Shown: positions 40,040-54,810, counted from the first letter of the stretch. The stretch is DNA of 64,000 nucleotides from Chrysomallon squamiferum (GCA_012295275.1 CM022670.1:35127801-35191800), one strand, 5' to 3'. Notes: generated by a model from the sequence alone, not told the origin. Made by a program: numbers and translations.

Positions 40040-40252
40040 TATATCCGTATGTATGTAGGTTAGGACTTTGAATAGTCTCTGTCTTATGTACGTCTGAATA
40101 GACTCTGCACACAGACAGTATTCGGGAACGCACTGGCACAGGAGGACAAAGTACAATCACGACCTCACAAACTTGTCAGCTGTCACTGACGAGACTCGAA
40201 CGTATGACACCCATTCACTCGTACTGCGAAGGCGGACGATGTTACCGTATGT
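40040..40252 (-). mobile_element. Probable tRNA-derived SINE
   Basis: On the minus strand a Pol III B-box-like CGTTCGAGTCTC lies at about 40203-40191, preceded about 45 bp upstream by GGTAACATCGTCCGCC (40247-40232). That resembles the second half of an A box followed by an anticodon-arm-like GCCTTCGCAGTACGAGTG. This is the layout of the tRNA head of molluscan SINEs. The unrelated body ends near a short CATACATACGG tail around 40050. The 5' end abuts the TATG array at 40266-40637. The first half of the A box is weak, so it may be truncated or old. Confidence 0.45.
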
Positions 40253-40265
40253 CTGTGTTTCTATT

Positions 40266-40529
40266 TATGTATGTATGTATGTATGTGTGTGTATTTATGT
40301 ATGTTTGTATGTATGTATGTAGGTATGTATGTATGTATGTATGTATGTATGTATGTATGTATGTATGTATGTATGTATGTATGTATGTATGTATGTATGT
40401 ATGTAGGTATGTATGTATGTATGTATGTATGTATGTATGTATGTATGTATGTATGTATGTATGTATGTATGTATGTATGTATGTATGTATGTATGTGTGT
40501 ATGTGTATGTATGTGTATGTGTGTATGTA

Positions 40530-40572
<43 letters not shown>

Positions 40573-40637
40573 GTGTAATGTGTATGTGTATATGTAATGT
40601 GTATGTGTATATGTATGTTTATGTGTATGTGTTTGAA
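40266..40637. repeat. (TATG)n then (TGTATG)n array
   Basis: More than 55 TATG units with scattered TAGG variants, passing to GTGTAT hexamers at about 40496-40637. It gives Met-Tyr-Val-Cys frames on the plus strand and Tyr-Ile-His-Thr frames on the minus strand. Confidence 0.97.
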
Positions 40638-41441
40638 TCTCTGCTCGTAAACTACCAGCTTGTTCCTGACCCATTCAGGAGCTCAGCGAGTTCACAAACT
40701 CACACTGTCCTGCAGCTGACTGAAGAAAACCTAATTAAGCCGAATGAAAACCCGACGAAGGTGAAGAAAAAGATATGATCGAGTCTCCGGGAGAAATTAC
40801 ATCCTTTGTTAAGACGAAGCGAGCAAAGCAGAGCTGCGTGTAAATAGATTTTCGTGTAGTCTTTTGCCAAGTGCAGTGTTATGTAATCAGAGAGAAGGAC
40901 TGCATGAGAAAAATAATTAGAAAAAGGAAAACAAGAACGGGAAAGGAAAAACTTTTCTTATAAGATAAAGATATCGGTGGGTGGAATTTTGTTTTTTAAA
41001 AGAAAGAAAAAGAAAAAGAAAAAATATCAGTATCTTACCCATCTAGAATCGTTCAAAGTCTCTCATGTGCAGATTATAATATAAACATTTCTGACAGTAG
41101 ACGTGGAAAATGTTCTTCAATTTCATGCATTAGTCAAGAAAAAAAATTCTTTTGTTAGGTAGTCTCTTTGTTCTTTTTTTTGGAATTTTTTATTTCATAT
41201 ATATGTTACATATTCTGTTACCGTATCACTGGAATTTTTCTTGCATTAACGGGTTTTGCACTGTTTATTTTTATATTATGGATTATTTTTGTTATACGTT
41301 TACCTTGGACTGAATCAGCAATATAACTTTATTGTGTGTCTGAATTGCCAGTCTAATTGTCTGTGACACGATATGTTTGAATTTCAAATAAACTTGGACA
41401 TGAATCATTTCATTTCATGGATAAAATAAATTAAATTAAAT

Positions 41442-41513
<72 letters not shown>

Positions 41514-41649
41514 CAAATAAATTCAGAAAAAAATAAAAATAAATAAAAAAAAAAATAAAAATAAATCAAAATAAAAAAAAACAAAAAAAAAAAATGAATA
41601 AATAAATAAATAAAAACAAACAAACAAAAAAAATTAAATAAATAAAAAA

Positions 41650-41680
<31 letters not shown>

Positions 41681-44600
41681 AGAGATAGAAAAAAACAACA
41701 ACAACAGCATGCGTGATGCAGCCATCGGCAATTCTTGAAATCGGTGGATGAAAGAAATTCTGGCATTTCTTCAGTAACATGGGACTTAAATTGATACGAC
41801 TGTCACTAGCGAAGACGCCTCTGGGATCGCACAAGAATTAAACATTCGATCCATCATCCTGTTACAATCGCTGACCGTGTTGTAGCTGATTTAGTCATTT
41901 CTGGTCAGATCAAACCTCTTGGTGCAAATAACGTGACTCTTGTCGTATTGGCTACGTCTGGTTTTGTCCATGCATGGGACAGTCGTATTTGCAAGATGTT
42001 TTGTTATTTATTAACTTATTTAGGAAAAAGAAACAGATGACGGTAATGAAGATTATGATGGTAATGATGATAATAATGGTAATAAAATAGTGTAATGTTG
42101 ATGATGATGATGATGATTACACTAGTATTGTTTGTTTCTTGTTTTTTTTTATTATTTATTATTGCCACCATTCTTCCATCCATCTCTAATATCTGTTTAT
42201 TAGCCAGCTGATCAGCAATCCCTATCTATATTCCTATATTCCTTCTGTATATCTACCAATAATCCCATCGATTCATCCATATATATATCACTGTATGTCT
42301 CTATATTATTTCGTATACATTTCTGTCGGCCTATCTATCTAATTTTTTTTTCACCAATCTGTCCATCATCAAAAAAAAACCCCTACTTTTCCCATTTTCT
42401 CCATCAATTAATTCCAGTTATTGAATTCTCTGTCATATCTGTTAATAATAATTAAAAAAAAAAAAAAAAAAATATTCACAGACCTTTTCACAAATACACG
42501 TATTTTCACTTTCCAGAACACAAAGTCTGCTCTGGTCTTTTTTTTTGTGTGTGTGTTTGTTTTTTCGACAACATCAATCTAATTCCCAGGCAAGCAATTA
42601 TATTAAAATGGTCTTCACGTATATAATGTGTGTACCTCAGATCGCGAGCTTCTCTCAGGACGATTAAGTCTACACCGCAGTTTGAATTGTCGAGGAATTA
42701 AATTACTCTGCATACATAAATACTTGTCAAACCCAGACACGTCTCCAGTGGGACTGCGGCAACATAAACGGCGAGAATAAAACCATTACGTGTAATTCTT
42801 TGACAAACGGACGTGAATGAGTGACACGTATTTCGAGTGAAGACAACTCATAATAGGCTCGTATTCTTGCGCCAAATTGAGATACGTCTAAACGTAATTC
42901 CAACCTTCAGAATAAACTTTACGTACCCGCGCGTGTGTGTGTGTGTGTTTGTGTATGCGACCGAAACGTAAATTATGTACAGGTTTATGCAATCCATTGT
43001 TGCTAGTTTATATAACATTTTGATAATAATAATGATGATGACGATGACGATGATGATGATGATGATGATGATGATGATAATAATAAAATGAAAAGAGAAA
43101 AAATGAATAAGAAAAATAAGAAGGAAAAGAAGATTTTGATTATGTTGACATTAATGGAATACATGAAAAAGAAGAATATTATGATGATGACGGTGATGAA
43201 ATAAATACTCGAAGAAAACGACAAAGAAGATTTTTTTAAATGTATATAATAACAACAACAACAACAACAACAACAATAATAATAATAATAACAATAATAA
43301 TAAAAATAATAATCAAGCAGCTCTTAAAAGGATTTCTGAAATAATTAAGTGAAGAATTAAGGCAAAATTCTTAGCGGCATATCAGATGAAGTTGCTTTTC
43401 GTTTTGAAAAACAAAACAACTTCCTCTGCAACACTGAAGATTAATGCTACAAAACAAGGAACTACTCAGCTATGGCTAGCCAGTGCCTTTAGGGAATATC
43501 CGTTAAAGACAATGGCATCGAGCTGCACATTGCATAACTGCCCTAGAAAACGTACGAGAAAATGGGTCACAGATTCCTCCTCTCTGTAATCACTTTACTT
43601 TCAATATTCTGTTTATCATTATTATCTTTCGTAGCATTTCTTTATTTGGATTTACGACTAAATTCCGAGTTTCAGGCGGAATTGTTTCTCATGTAACTGA
43701 ATGTACGAGCATGCATGATTTCACTCTGCATATATGATGTCACACTGATAATTTATTTATTTATGTACTTGTTTTGTTTGTCCGTTTGTTCGTTTGGTTC
43801 TTTGTTTTCATTGTTTCTGTTTTGTTTGGATTACTATGGTTTGCAGCATCGGAAACTATTATCTTTTATATATCACCATGATTATTACTATTGTCTTTAT
43901 CGTAATAATAATAATAATAACGAATGCAGCAATATCACCAGCAAAAACAACAAAACAAGAACAAGCAAAACAACTGCAGTACTAAAAAAAGAAATGTCGT
44001 TAATCTGTAATACTATATAACAAGAAACCAAAAGACTCCAAACAATACAGTTCTTTTTTTTTTTTAATTTTTTTTTTTTTTTTTTTGAGTTATTTACAAG
44101 TATTAGTCTTTTTATTCCCTGAAATATGATTTACTTGCATTCAGTAAAGACTGAAAGAAAAGTGCAATTGTAAACCGCTGTTGCTTTGCGTCAAAGCAAA
44201 GATTTAATGAATGGAAAACGAGTGTGTTATTCGAGAGAAGACGTACATACTCATTCACAGGTAGGAAAATACATTATACGTTGTTGTATTTTTTTTGTTT
44301 AATGAATTTTTTTTTCTGACTGCTCAGTTTACATGAAAGGACACACACACACACACACATATATGTACACACAAACACTCAGGGGTTAATAATATACAAT
44401 ATTGATTCTGTGTATATCGAGAAAACGTTTTAAAAAAAACTGAAGAAGGCCAAAAACGGTTACGGGGCCATCGACTGTGGAAGGGTGCTAGCGGCCTAGT
44501 TCGATGAGATTATCGCTGAGAAAGCGTCGCAGTAATTCAAACATCAATTCTTGGAATATTCTGGACGCTTGATAGCCGAGCAGCGTTAGACGATCGATGT

Positions 44601-47600
44601 TTGACAAATACCCAATTGCAGGCGGTTCCAGAAACACAAAGTGCCATTCAATATTTGCAGACGGTCTGTGTTTAAAGCTTGAGGGCGATAAAGTACTGAA
44701 TGAACAAATTTTTTTTTTCCCAATGTCCTTTTAATAAATTATTACATGGTGAATGCTCGCGATAAACTGCTGAAGATATGACTGTTTTTTTTTTTTGGTT
44801 ATTAATGTTTCTGTCTGAACCCGTTTAATTCATTCGCTTGTACACGAGGAATAAACATAATTATTTTTTCGTTGACCGATGAGTTTTATGGGATTGTCTT
44901 GTCTGTTTGGTTGTTGTTGTTGTTGTTCTTTTTCTTTTCTTCTTCTTATCGTAGTTTTTAATTTTATAATTAAATATTTATTTATTTTTGAAAGACTAAT
45001 ATGCCTCAACGATGACTCTTCCTTTGTAAAACACAGACAACCTTTGCAGTTGCAACTATTGTTAGAAGCTTAACACTAAAGATCTGAAGATTTATGAATG
45101 CTATTTTTTAAAATTTACATTAATTTTCAATAGAGGTGCAATTCATACTATTAGGATCACAAAATACACTGTAATTGGTAGAAGTAACACACAATTTTAC
45201 TATTATCTGAATTGATATTATCAGGATTCATCGATAAAATGAAATGACGTCAATAAGCTCCGCAGCTGAAAAATATTGCGTATCAGAAAACCGAAATGTG
45301 ATTGTGTTTTGCCTTCAGCAGCATCCACAGAAAAGAAGTAGATGCATACTACACAACGCAAGACTACCATAACATGTCGTCGACCTTTGAAACTTCACAC
45401 ACTTTTTTTTCGTAATAAGAATTCAAATAATAAAAAAAAAAAAAAAAAAAAAAGCACATCAAATATTTACTTGTCGTCAAATATTTAAACATTCTTTCAG
45501 AGAAAACGTATTGCGCAAATAGGTGTAATAAAGGTTGCTTTATCGCTAGAGTGACATCTGCGATATTGCATGGATTTCTTTGAATGTACCTTCTGAAAGG
45601 TTGGGGGAAAGCCAGTGAAGAACAGCGATGCATTGTTCATTTCAGTGTTTAGTCCTAGGGTCGGATGGTACGTAGAGATGCGATTCTCCGACCCCAGGGA
45701 TTATGTTGTACTTTAACGAGGGTTAAATCAGGCAGGGTTTTCAGGACATGTTGTACATTTTTAGAACGAATAAATACAACGAGGTATTTTGGGTAAGAAA
45801 TTATTCATGGCCGTGTCTAGTCTGGTTTTTTTCTGCGTTTCCAGGAGAGCGAAGTTTCTAGAAGATTTTAATAATGTATTATTATATATGTAAAGAAACA
45901 AACAGACAAAGAAAAATTGATTTGTATTGGATGGGTTAGTCCTGAATTCCCATCCTTTGCGTATTCATTTTTTTTTTATTTAGATATCGAACAAAATTTG
46001 ATAATGATAATATCAAAGATATTCTTAGAAAATCGGCTAAGTAATGCAGCTTACTTGAAGCTACACTTTTTGAATTAAATATAGAAGTCTAAAAGCTGTT
46101 ATGTGTCTAGTTTATTTCCACAGCGTTACAGCATTTGTCCTTAAGTTTAATAAAGTTTGACTCTGTGCAGACGTAGGTTACGACGTAGTAGATTTTATAT
46201 GATTAGTCAAGGCTTGTTTGTTATTCTTCTTGCTCAATGTCTGACCCAACTTTATCAAGTGAGCCTCAAAAATCATTTTTATTGGCTGTGTGTATTTCCA
46301 TGCAAATTAATGCGATATGTATTTAGAAGGAATGTGAAATTCAGTTGCACAATCATAGGACTCATTATGAAACTACAATTACTGATCCAAGATCCTATTT
46401 CTGAAATTAAATATATCGTGTGGTGAGTATTATGGTGTTCTCTGTTCATGTCCTGTTATTTAAATTTAAAATGTAAATATACACACATATATGATGTATT
46501 AATTAAAACATTGTGAATTATTCGTCCCTTTTTTTATAGGTTTTTTGGGGTTCTTTAGTGTTCTTTAGGGTCTTTGTTTCTTCTTTCATTCTTTTTTTTT
46601 TGTTAACCCTTAGGCTAAGTTACACTGGTATCATGTGTAAAATGGAAAGATGTTCTTATGATTGCCACATGCGATTATCGCCACAATCTGTTCAAAATGT
46701 GACTTTACCCAACACACCACGCACCGCTGGTTGCCAAATGTTTGTTGATATTCTCTGAAAGAAAAGTCAACAAAAACACACTCTGCACATTAACCAACAC
46801 CTTATGCACGCCCTACACAAACATATTTTTTTTTTTTTGGTTTCGTATGGCAACAGTTCAAGAGAGCGTCAATCAGGTTTGATTTCTGATAAGTCGAACA
46901 AGTGCAGTGTATTTGGCTGTGTGTAACGTGCGCGTTGAGGCGTTTGTCAAAAAAAAGATAATTATTATTTTTCAGTGTTGGAATCGGCAGCTTTAGAAGT
47001 CATGATTCTTTCAATACCAAAACAACAATCGTTATCTCTGAGCGGGTTACACGACAGTCTCTTGGTATGGGATTGTAAAGAAAAGCTCCGGCTCAACGGC
47101 CTACTTTTTAAATCGTAAAATGCGGAATACAACGAACAAGTGGATGTCTCTGTGTGTCACGTAGCTTTATACAACATTTGTGCATTAACAAGAGTAAAAT
47201 CACTGATAATGTTTTAGAAAATACATAGACGTGAGCAAACAAAGTAAACGGTCACAAACACAGACAAATGGATAGACATACAGACGAAGAACAAAATGTA
47301 TACTGACTTTTTAATCGTACGAAAAAAAAAAAAGAAAAAGAGAATAATAATATTAAAATAAAAATTAAAAAAGACGACAGAAAAGAATTAATATCAACAT
47401 TAGAACAATATACATGTATTACATTCTTTGTTTCATTCTGTCTTTCTTTATTCACCATTTTATTTTATTTTTATTTTTTTTGGATAAAGAAGTGTTATGT
47501 TCCCTTAACCTTTCTCTTCAATGTCATTCGTATTTAATCAGATTAATCCAAACGCATCGTGATACTTTCGTAACTAAAAACTATATAGGATAATGGACGT

Positions 47601-50600
47601 TTTTTTCTTTTTGTTTGTTTGTTTTTTGTTTTGTTTTTTGCAGTAGTCTTTTTGATTTTCTGTTATCGTTGTTTTTGCAGTAACAACACATCTAAAACTG
47701 TTTTCACAAGTGTCAGGTATAAATAATTTATTTTGAAACCGAGCAGAATGCCAACACAGCAGTAAGTGGCTTTTAAAATGGCAGTTCTCTTGTGAGAACC
47801 TTTTTGTGAAGACATCACCTTTAATAATGAATGTGATAAGTTGACCATCATGGATTTGTTTTTTGTTTTTTTTTTTTTTTTCAACATGGTAAAAACAACG
47901 GTTTCTCTGACTCTGCCTTTCTCTCATTAAAATTAAGCCATTTTCTTTGTTTTGTTGCCACAGCCAACACAGGCAACATTTAGCTACGTACAAAGGTGTT
48001 GCAAGGATGCTGAAATATTATTATCTATTGCTTGCTTTTGCTATTTATTGCTAAAATGACAGGCTTTTGATCAGATACTATGGTACTGTATTCAGTTCAC
48101 AGACGTCGAAAGCACCCAACAAAATTTACAACTGGAATCATTTTTTGACAGTGATGTTGCTATTCTTATTGTTGTCGTCATCGTCAATGATGTTCTTTTG
48201 TAATTATTTAGTTCTGTTGCTTTTTTTATTTGTTTTGTTTTGTTTTTGCTAATGCTATTTTCATAATCATTATTATTTTTTCATCATTATCATGCCAGAT
48301 AAATATACTGACCATATACAATCGGATATAGATGAATAGCCAACAAATATTAGCAGGTTTACTGAGCAATGGTTACTTTAACATGCCCCTTTAAAATTTC
48401 ACCAAACTTGTATCTGCAGTCGAGTAGAGCATTCTTGAAACGGAACAACATGTAGATGTTATTTATACATGCCAGAATACAATCTTTATCATCATGTCAG
48501 ACAATTACTTTGATCTGACATAAGTACATATGTATTTTCCCTTTGCCTGCTTCCACCGGAGCACATGACACAGACTTTGATATATCACCCAGTTAATGAA
48601 GTCAACGAATGGTAAACGAAATAACTCACAACATGCGTTTCTCACCTTTTGCGCTCTGCACGATTTCATTTCGTTTCATAAAGTGTTTGAGCAAAGTTTT
48701 TGTGAATGCTATTGCATGTGCTGCCATCTTAATCTCGTAATTCATTACAAAAGATCCTATACTAACAAATTCATTTCCCCTCAACCTTTACTACGTTGTT
48801 GTTGTTTTTATGGCTCCTGTTGTTGTTTTTTTTATTCACCGTTATCATTGACTTTTTTCTTCTTCATTAGATTTTTTTTTTTTTTTTTTTGCGTATGACC
48901 AATTGTTGTTTTCTGCAGGTCACTAACTTTGAATCCCAAAATTAACTTATTTTTAGACATCTGTCTGGCCAGTTCACAAAAGAATCGTTGAAAATTTCGA
49001 CGTAAGTAAAGACATGATTAACTTCAAAACCTTCAGCGTACACTGATCTCAAACATGGGGATAAAAAAAAAAAAAAAAAATTGAGTATTGAAATTACGTG
49101 TTACATATTACAAGTGAAGCCTCGTTCATTACGAAAGAGGGTGGAGAAAATTAATTAGAGTCTCGATCAATACACACACTCGAAACATAGACATGTCTGG
49201 AAAGCTAAATAGTCGTGCAGATCAGTCTTAGCTCGTGGTTGTCATTGATTTAAAAATAGTGATGACAGCATCAATTTGGCTTGAATGTTTAACTACTGTC
49301 TGTATCCGCTGTAAGGTAATTATTTCAAGCAAGCCTACAGTTAAACGTCTGGATTAATCGTCAAGGTTTGAAATAAATGTGCGGCTTTTAAAAGTGGAAA
49401 CTGTCTCATTAAGTAAGACCGTGTTGTTACACGAAACAGAAATAATAATAATTATGTCAGCAGGTTTTACTGTTACCGGCTTCAGTTCTAAATCAGCTTA
49501 TCTACGATTAAAAAAATGATAATAAAATTCCGTTGTTGTGTTATTGTTGTTGATTGTTTCGTTTGGAAAGGTTTTTCTTTCTTTTTTTTTTTTTTTTCTT
49601 TTGGAGGGGGCTTTTTGTGTGTCTTGTTTTCTCGTTGTTGTTGTTTAGTTTTTTGTGGGTTTTTTTAAAAAAATGTTAATGTTTTATCGGATTAAAAATT
49701 TCGGCTAAAAAGTTAAGTCAGTGTCTAGGGTACGCATAATGAAAATATTACTTAAAAAAAAAAAAAAAAACTGGTGCAGAAGCTAGAGCAAAGTGTTTAT
49801 AATTTACATTGTGGAATTTTGGGGTAGTTCCTAAGTTTGTTTTGTAATGCAATAGATGAGTTTGAAAAGACGATGGTGCAGTCTCAGAGATCTGAGTTAT
49901 CTCAGGAACATCATCCACGTTCCTGTCTTACGACATCAATAATAACAAGAACTTATGATGTTCCTAAAACTTTGAAATTACTTCTGAGGATGATTTTAAA
50001 ACCAGATGATCTAAAACAAAGATAAAGAAATATCTGACAAGCTTTAAAAAAGAAAAAGAAGAATCTGGAATACTGAAATGAATATTCCAGAACACTTAGT
50101 AGTTCATTAAAACATTGTGACTTACTGTTTTTCCGTTCAAAATCACCTCTATTTATATCCTGCGTATTTATATATGTGAATGTCTCTGTGTTACAGAAAA
50201 GAATTACGTATAATCAGGAATCATGTATATTCCCTGAATGTTTAGGTTATTCAGGAATTATGCATAATCCATGAAAATTTAAAACTATACGTATACAATA
50301 CACTGAAATTTAACCAATTGCATGAAATTTTTCAGTTGTTTGGCTTATTATACAATCTAGCTAATTATTTGTATTCCATCTAATATACAGAAACTTATTT
50401 GTTAAATTTTAACCGTTGATTTTTCAAAAATCCTATGAACATTTTACTTTATAAGACAAAATCAGAAATATTTCTCTGCACATTAATTGCTACATTCGAC
50501 GCAAAATATATACTGCATGACTGTCGAAAAAAATCTTCTGTTTGCAGAAACTAAATAATATATGGAGAGATAAAAAAAAAATTAGTCCTAATATTATAAA

Positions 50601-50964
50601 ACAATGTTTAGAAAGTCACTTTGACATAGATAAAGTTCTGTTTTACAAGATTTTTTATCAAGACAGATCAAAACGGAGATAAATATCTTAGTGAAGTTAC
50701 TGCACTCGCGTTTGTTTGAAATATACTATCTGTTTTGTTAGACTCGTTTATTCTTGGTCGCTGTAGATAATTTTAGCACGTTTCTGTCAGAGAACAACTC
50801 AAGTGTCCTTGTCGTTGGTGTGACTGTTGACGTTCCGCCACAACAGGATGTCAGTCTGAACAATAGATTTTATATTATATTTATTTTATGACTTTTTGTC
50901 TACATATATCTATATATATAAACCTATATCCACATACACACACACACACATATATGTATGAGTT

Positions 50965-51013
<49 letters not shown>

Positions 51014-52267
51014 CTGTGTATGTGTGTCTGTATGTGTGTGTGTGAATGTAGATATTGCGAATAATGTTTATGTTATAAAATGTTTATATATGTACCCGTT
51101 ATGTTACTGTGCAACGAACCGAGTGTAAATAAATTATTGCAACAAACGTATGACAACTAAAAACCGTTAATATTAAATGTGTTGAGATATCGTTATACAA
51201 ATATTCATTCATTCGTGAACTTAACATAAATATACATCAGAGATATAAATAAAAAACAAAACAAAAAACCCATCTTTTTTGTTCTAAAATCTATATTTTT
51301 TTTTCTTGTTGCAATTGTTTGTCATTAGGCTACTCAAGTTTTTTTCTTATTACTAATTAATGATTGTCTTGTACTCGACGCCATGTCTTCATCTCTGGAT
51401 GTAAATTATTCCAAAGGTCGGCGCAGGTAAATTATTCCATGCAGGACGCTGCTGGAGAAAACTAAAGGTGATTAAAAGCAGATGTGGGTGGGATTTTCAC
51501 CTGACCACACGACACAGTCACATTTAGAACTGACTGGAGAATAAATATCCAAGCAGAGAAGAGATACATTTTGTTTTTAAAATTATTAGGAAATTGTCAT
51601 GGAGAATATTTAACGCAGTATACTTAACATATTAATTTACATGATATTTCAAAAAAAAAAAAAAAAAAAAAAAAAATAATATAAAACAAAATTTACTGCT
51701 GGCTGTTGTTCGTTTTCTTTCTGCAGAAGTAGTCAGTTATTCAGAAAATACATAATTCATAGACATAAATGCATTTATCGTTTGGGAATTTACGGCATGC
51801 CTACGATATGTTCTGTTTCAACTTGCTAGCTGCTGTTGTTATTGCTGCTTTTGCCGAAGTCGATGATTATAGCAATGGTGATATAGCCAAGAATACGGCT
51901 AATGATGATCGTGGTCATAATTGTGACTGTGACTGATAACTGTTTCAGTAATAGCGTTTATTATTTTCTAATATAAACAGAAAAAAAAAAACATAGAAAC
52001 ATAAATCTCAGATGCATAAAACAGAAATCCTGATCTATAAACCATCATCTCAATATGAAGTCGTCTCTGGAGCATGATAACAAAGACATATATATATAAT
52101 TTACTGACTGCTCTGGACACGAGAGACTTCTTTATTATTATTAGATTAAGAAATAATTAAATCACATGCACAAGCAAATACATCAGACAAATCTAATTTA
52201 CAGTACTGCCACTTAGAATTCTTTCTTCTTCTTTTAAAAAAAAAAATAAATAAAATAGTGGTGAAGG
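40638..52267. other. Gene-free region with scattered repeats
   Basis: No supported exon. Notable items are GATA and AAAT arrays (41442-41682), a GC-richer non-repetitive block at 42600-42930, (GAT)n at 43027-43079, CAA/AAT at 43251-43300, a second GC-richer block at 44440-44680, a short hairpin at 45660-45698, T and A runs, a block at 49080-49470 without microsatellites, and a TA/TG field at 50935-51045. The open frames at 46157-46426 and 49837-50025 (plus) are not repetitive but resemble nothing I know. Confidence 0.7.
41442..41512. repeat. (GATA)n microsatellite
   Basis: About 17 uninterrupted ATAG/GATA units, followed by AAAT-rich low-complexity DNA to 41682. Confidence 0.96.
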
Positions 52268-52273
52268 TTAGTA

Positions 52274-52274
<1 letters not shown>

Positions 52275-52358
<84 letters not shown>
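52275..52358. repeat. (CT)n microsatellite
   Basis: About 42 uninterrupted units, 40 bp from a (GT)n tract. Confidence 0.97.
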
Positions 52359-52393
52359 ATGCTTTGTTCTTCTGTGCATTTGTATTTATCTGT

Positions 52394-52396
<3 letters not shown>

Positions 52397-52442
<46 letters not shown>
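52397..52442. repeat. (GT)n microsatellite
   Basis: About 23 uninterrupted units. Confidence 0.97.
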
Positions 52443-52445
<3 letters not shown>

Positions 52446-53042
52446 GCCATCTATTGTCTCAAAACGTTTAATCAGCATTATCATTATTATTATCAGTTGT
52501 AAATGAGGACACGGAAGAAGACACTTCTTCAAACGACTTGAAGGTCGGAAAAGAATATCAAAAGTCTCATTGTTGCTCTTCCTGTTAGGTTATCTCAAAC
52601 TGTGTTGTGTGTACACGCAGACATTTAAATACTAACATCTTATCGAACAACAGACTTATCCCATTACAACGTGACCAAACTCCCAAAACCAGTGCGTATT
52701 CCTACGTAACAGTAATATTTATAGATATCGATGCTTGGGTTGTATAACGTGACAGACTGCCAAAACACTTGCATTGATTTTCAAAACTGAATCTATCCGC
52801 GGAAATCCACGGAATTACATCAGACACTTGATACTCGTCAGCTTGTTAGACCTACATCTCTGAGTCAGCCTCGCTACAACTGTTACTCTCAATGATCATC
52901 ACCTCGACTCTCACAGATGTATGCACGAGTGTGTGTGTTAGTGTGGGCGTATGTTGTTTTTTTTGTATGTGTACATGTATGAATGTGTGTATATGTATGT
53001 GTATAATCTTTGCATATGTGTATATATGTGTGTGTATATATG

Positions 53043-53073
<31 letters not shown>

Positions 53074-54399
53074 TGTATGTATGTATGTATGTATGTATGT
53101 ATATATGTTTGTGGGTGTGTGTGTTTACATATGAATATCTAGAATGCAGTATAATATAGATATATAAAATAAATTTTGAACACCGTTTAAAATAGAACTG
53201 AATGAAGGAGAAGTCAAGAATCAATCTGCTGACCGTTCGATAAACTAGCTCCATAAAGATACGACAGACGTCACTTTTAAAAGATACACAAATCATAATC
53301 AAAAGTATTGAAAATTCCATAGACCTATTTTATACAGCCAAATTCCTCTTTTTATCTCTCTTTTTTTCTTTCCTATTTATTTTTCTTTTTTCACCTCTAA
53401 CATCGCCCTTTCTATGTGGATCTTTTTGACTTCTCTATCGCTAATGTTTTGTGCGGACCCCCGTGAACGCATTTTTCGAGCCGAACTGTCGGCGTTAGAT
53501 TAATTAAACATAAAGAGTCGGCAGTCGTGCGGAGTAATAAGACACGGCAATCTTTTTTGAGGAGCCGATCAATGCAGACACAATGAAACAACCGCAGATG
53601 GCATTACACAGCACACGGAGGCAAGGATGTAGCGAATGTTTCATTCAGCGGATTTAGATGCCTCTTAAAGCCCAGCGTTTTTATCGAAAGATCGAAGAAT
53701 ACAGAACATGATATGAAGACGTTAACATGATCTCTGGGTTATAGGTACGGTAATGATAATGCCAGCAATAACAGGCATGAAAAAGAAAAAGAAAAAAGAA
53801 AAGAAAATACGAAGAAAGGAAAGAACAAAAACACAATAACAACGCAAAACAACAACAATACGAAAAAGAACAATAACAATACTGAGGAGGTAAACAAGAT
53901 ATCTATAAACATTAACTAGATATTTAGAACGAATAATTTAATCAAATAATGGAACGGGTTGTAGCGTAGAGATTTGAGAGCTAATAATGTCAGATGTAAG
54001 ACAAACCGTCCTCAGTGGACTGCTAGAGTTTTGTACCGTTCCAAACACGACCCCAACGTGGGTTTATCAAAGACAGTGGTTTTTTGCTTTCCTGATCAGG
54101 TGAAGGTTCACATTAAACCTATGTCTCTGGCACCTATTAACTCTTAATAATAAAATGTATTTATGTGCTCTGAAGCTTATATTGGCTGATTCAGGTGCAT
54201 TAAGAGCATGAAGGTAAAGAACAGGTGTCTATTTTAAGATGATAACACTAATTTACGATCTTATGACAGATGAGCTTGTACAGAAATAAACACCAAACCG
54301 CAAATTGAAAACGATAATAAAGTAGATTATCATCGATATAAGTTATAGATAGCTTGTTACCATACTTTGTGTTTAGTTAAAGAAAGAGATAATTGCTTA

Positions 54400-54610
54400 A
54401 AGATTTTACTAACATTAGTTAAAGACTGTGAGTTAGTTGTACTGTGTAGGGTTAAAAAAAATTATTTAAAATATTTATATAGATAATGAATCATGTGAGG
54501 TTAAAAAAAAATGTTTAAAGCTTTTATCGATTATTAATTATATACAGTGAGTTAAAGTGATTATGTGATGGAAAAAAAAAAAAAAATTATTTGAATGTTT
54601 TATTAATTTC
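54400..54610. repeat. Degenerate tandem repeat, about 70-80 bp period
   Basis: Three diverged copies share GTGAGTTA or CATGTGAGGTTA, then an A run, TTATTT or TGTTTAAA and TTTTAT. Confidence 0.5.
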
Positions 54611-54775
54611 AGTGCAGAAGTGTTATCAAAATAGTTTTTCGGTTTTATTTCTTTTTCAGACTTGCTTTAGTTATTTCTGGTCGTGAAACAGGAAAACAAA
54701 TTAATCTTTTAATTTCGTTATTTCCTTCTGCTTCTTCTCTTTCGAGATACTTCAAAACCAATTGCACTACATGCT

Positions 54776-54810
<35 letters not shown>

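Noticed and set aside
40261-40674. Long Met-Tyr-Val-Cys and Tyr-Ile-His-Thr frames
   Set aside because: They are translations of TATG/CATA arrays in every frame on both strands.
46157-46426. 89-codon plus-strand frame
   Set aside because: No ATG-supported start, domain, splice signals or codon pattern typical of the channel exons.
49837-50025. 62-codon plus-strand frame
   Set aside because: Reads plausibly but matches no known family and lies in AT-rich DNA without splice evidence.
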